Assembly: GCA_027026295.1 (NCBI GenBank)
Contig: JALVOR010000015.1
Coordinates: forward strand, 1-7,682
Reading direction: 5' to 3'
From: Anaerolineales bacterium
GTDB taxonomy: Bacteria; Chloroflexota; Anaerolineae; Anaerolineales; DRMV01
Length of the DNA stretch: 7,682 nucleotides
Below, piece by piece: positions 7,204 through 7,682 of this stretch. Made by a program: the position numbers and the translations under genes. The notes under the pieces were generated by a model. The model made no database searches. It worked only from the letters and a program-made list of their open reading frames with translations, and was not told where the DNA came from. Each line of letters begins with the position of its first letter. Position 1 is the first letter of the stretch.

Positions 7204-7682
7204 CACCGCCTTGCGCGCTCGCGCATCCAGCGCCAGCGCGCCCTGCCCCGCAGGCAGCACACGCAGGGGGTTGATTTCAATTTCTGCCAGCATGGGGAAA
7301 TCGGCGGCGAGCTGCGCCAGACGGGCAAGCACGGCTTCCACCGCGGGACGGTCTGCCGGGGGCAAATGGCGGAAACCAGCCAGTTTGCGCCCCGCCCACG
7401 TGCTTTCCAGCAAATGGGCGCGATCGGGGGCAGTCAGCGGCGCCAAAGCAAAGGCCACATCCCCCAGCCCTTCCACCTCCACCCCGCCGGAGCCGAACAT
7501 TACCAGCGGCCCGAAAAGCGGGTCGCGCACCGCGCCCACAATGACCTCCTGCCCCGCGGGCGCCATCTGCTGCACCAAGGCACCCGCCAGCCGGGCTTCG
7601 GGGAAAGCCGCGCGCAGGCGTGCCATCATCGCATCGTAAGCCGCGGCCACGGCAGGGGCGTCTTCCAGCCCCAAAACCACTC
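7201..7682 (-). CDS. ADP-forming acyl-CoA synthetase, C-terminal ATP-grasp part (partial)
   Basis: The gene runs off the right edge; 159 C-terminal residues are visible, ending at TGA (7203-7201). The codon at 7680-7678 is GTG and reads as internal Val, not a start. The sequence matches the ATP-grasp domain of NDP-forming acetyl/acyl-CoA synthetases: QEVIVGAVRDPLFGPLVMFGSGGV (residues 44-67 in the window), then LAPL, and the metal-binding AEIEINPL (132-139) before a short LDARARKA end. These enzymes interconvert acyl-CoA plus ADP and phosphate with acid, CoA and ATP, via a phosphohistidine intermediate; in anaerobes they make ATP from acetyl-CoA. Some relatives are protein acyltransferase fusions, and which type this is depends on the part outside the window. 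The next gene on the same strand starts 231 bases on, beyond a repeat array, so an operon is doubtful. Confidence 0.88.
   Translation of the reverse strand, partial: VVLGLEDAPAVAAAYDAMMARLRAAFPEARLAGALVQQMAPAGQEVIVGAVRDPLFGPLVMFGSGGVEVEGLGDVAFALAPLTAPDRAHLLESTWAGRKLAGFRHLPPADRPAVEAVLARLAQLAADFPMLAEIEINPLRVLPAGQGALALDARARKAV

Overview
The window looks like ordinary chromosomal DNA from a GC-rich bacterium. Chloroflexota (Anaerolineae-like) is my best guess. The basis is the combination of a SAM-I riboswitch on metK, an rpsO-pnp pair, a Pro/Thr-rich membrane-anchored TolB-like protein with a C-terminal region of a type I associate with that phylum, an ADP-forming acyl-CoA synthetase, and intergenic repeats rich in CTCTGTG and ATCCGCG words. 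The phylum is inference; no rRNA or marker comparison was possible.

Layout, left to right. 3-158 (+) is the 3' end of an unrecognised gene. 159-705 has no gene but holds a degenerate repeat (276-362), a strong promoter (423-451), a SAM-I aptamer (483-604) and its intrinsic terminator (636-669), all in front of metK (706-1917). metK ends at its own terminator. A second promoter (extended -10 at 2106-2111) drives rpsO (2179-2454), whose short leader can form a strong hairpin. rpsO is followed by a strong terminator and a second terminator-like hairpin. Then comes a long imperfect stem (2576-2651) directly ahead of the ribosome binding site of pnp (2669-4867). A terminator that could work in both directions (4889-4925) separates pnp from a convergent minus-strand gene (5077-6969) for a single-pass membrane protein with a TolB/PD40 propeller. 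A second minus-strand gene (7201 to beyond the right edge) is the C-terminal ATP-grasp part of an ADP-forming acyl-CoA synthetase.

The common themes are RNA-level control and RNA metabolism. metK appears to be shut off by its own product through transcription attenuation. rpsO and pnp are neighbours, as in many bacteria, and both have structured leaders of the kind used elsewhere for autoregulation by S15 and by PNPase (with RNase III). I see no convincing promoter for pnp itself, so read-through from rpsO is likely.

The most unusual non-coding feature is a family of degenerate repeats present at three intergenic places (276-362, 4935-5017, 7034-7203). Their GCGGAT/GCGAAT units recur at almost exactly 10 bp. 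I did not find a defence system, CRISPR array, transposase or other clearly new multi-gene system.
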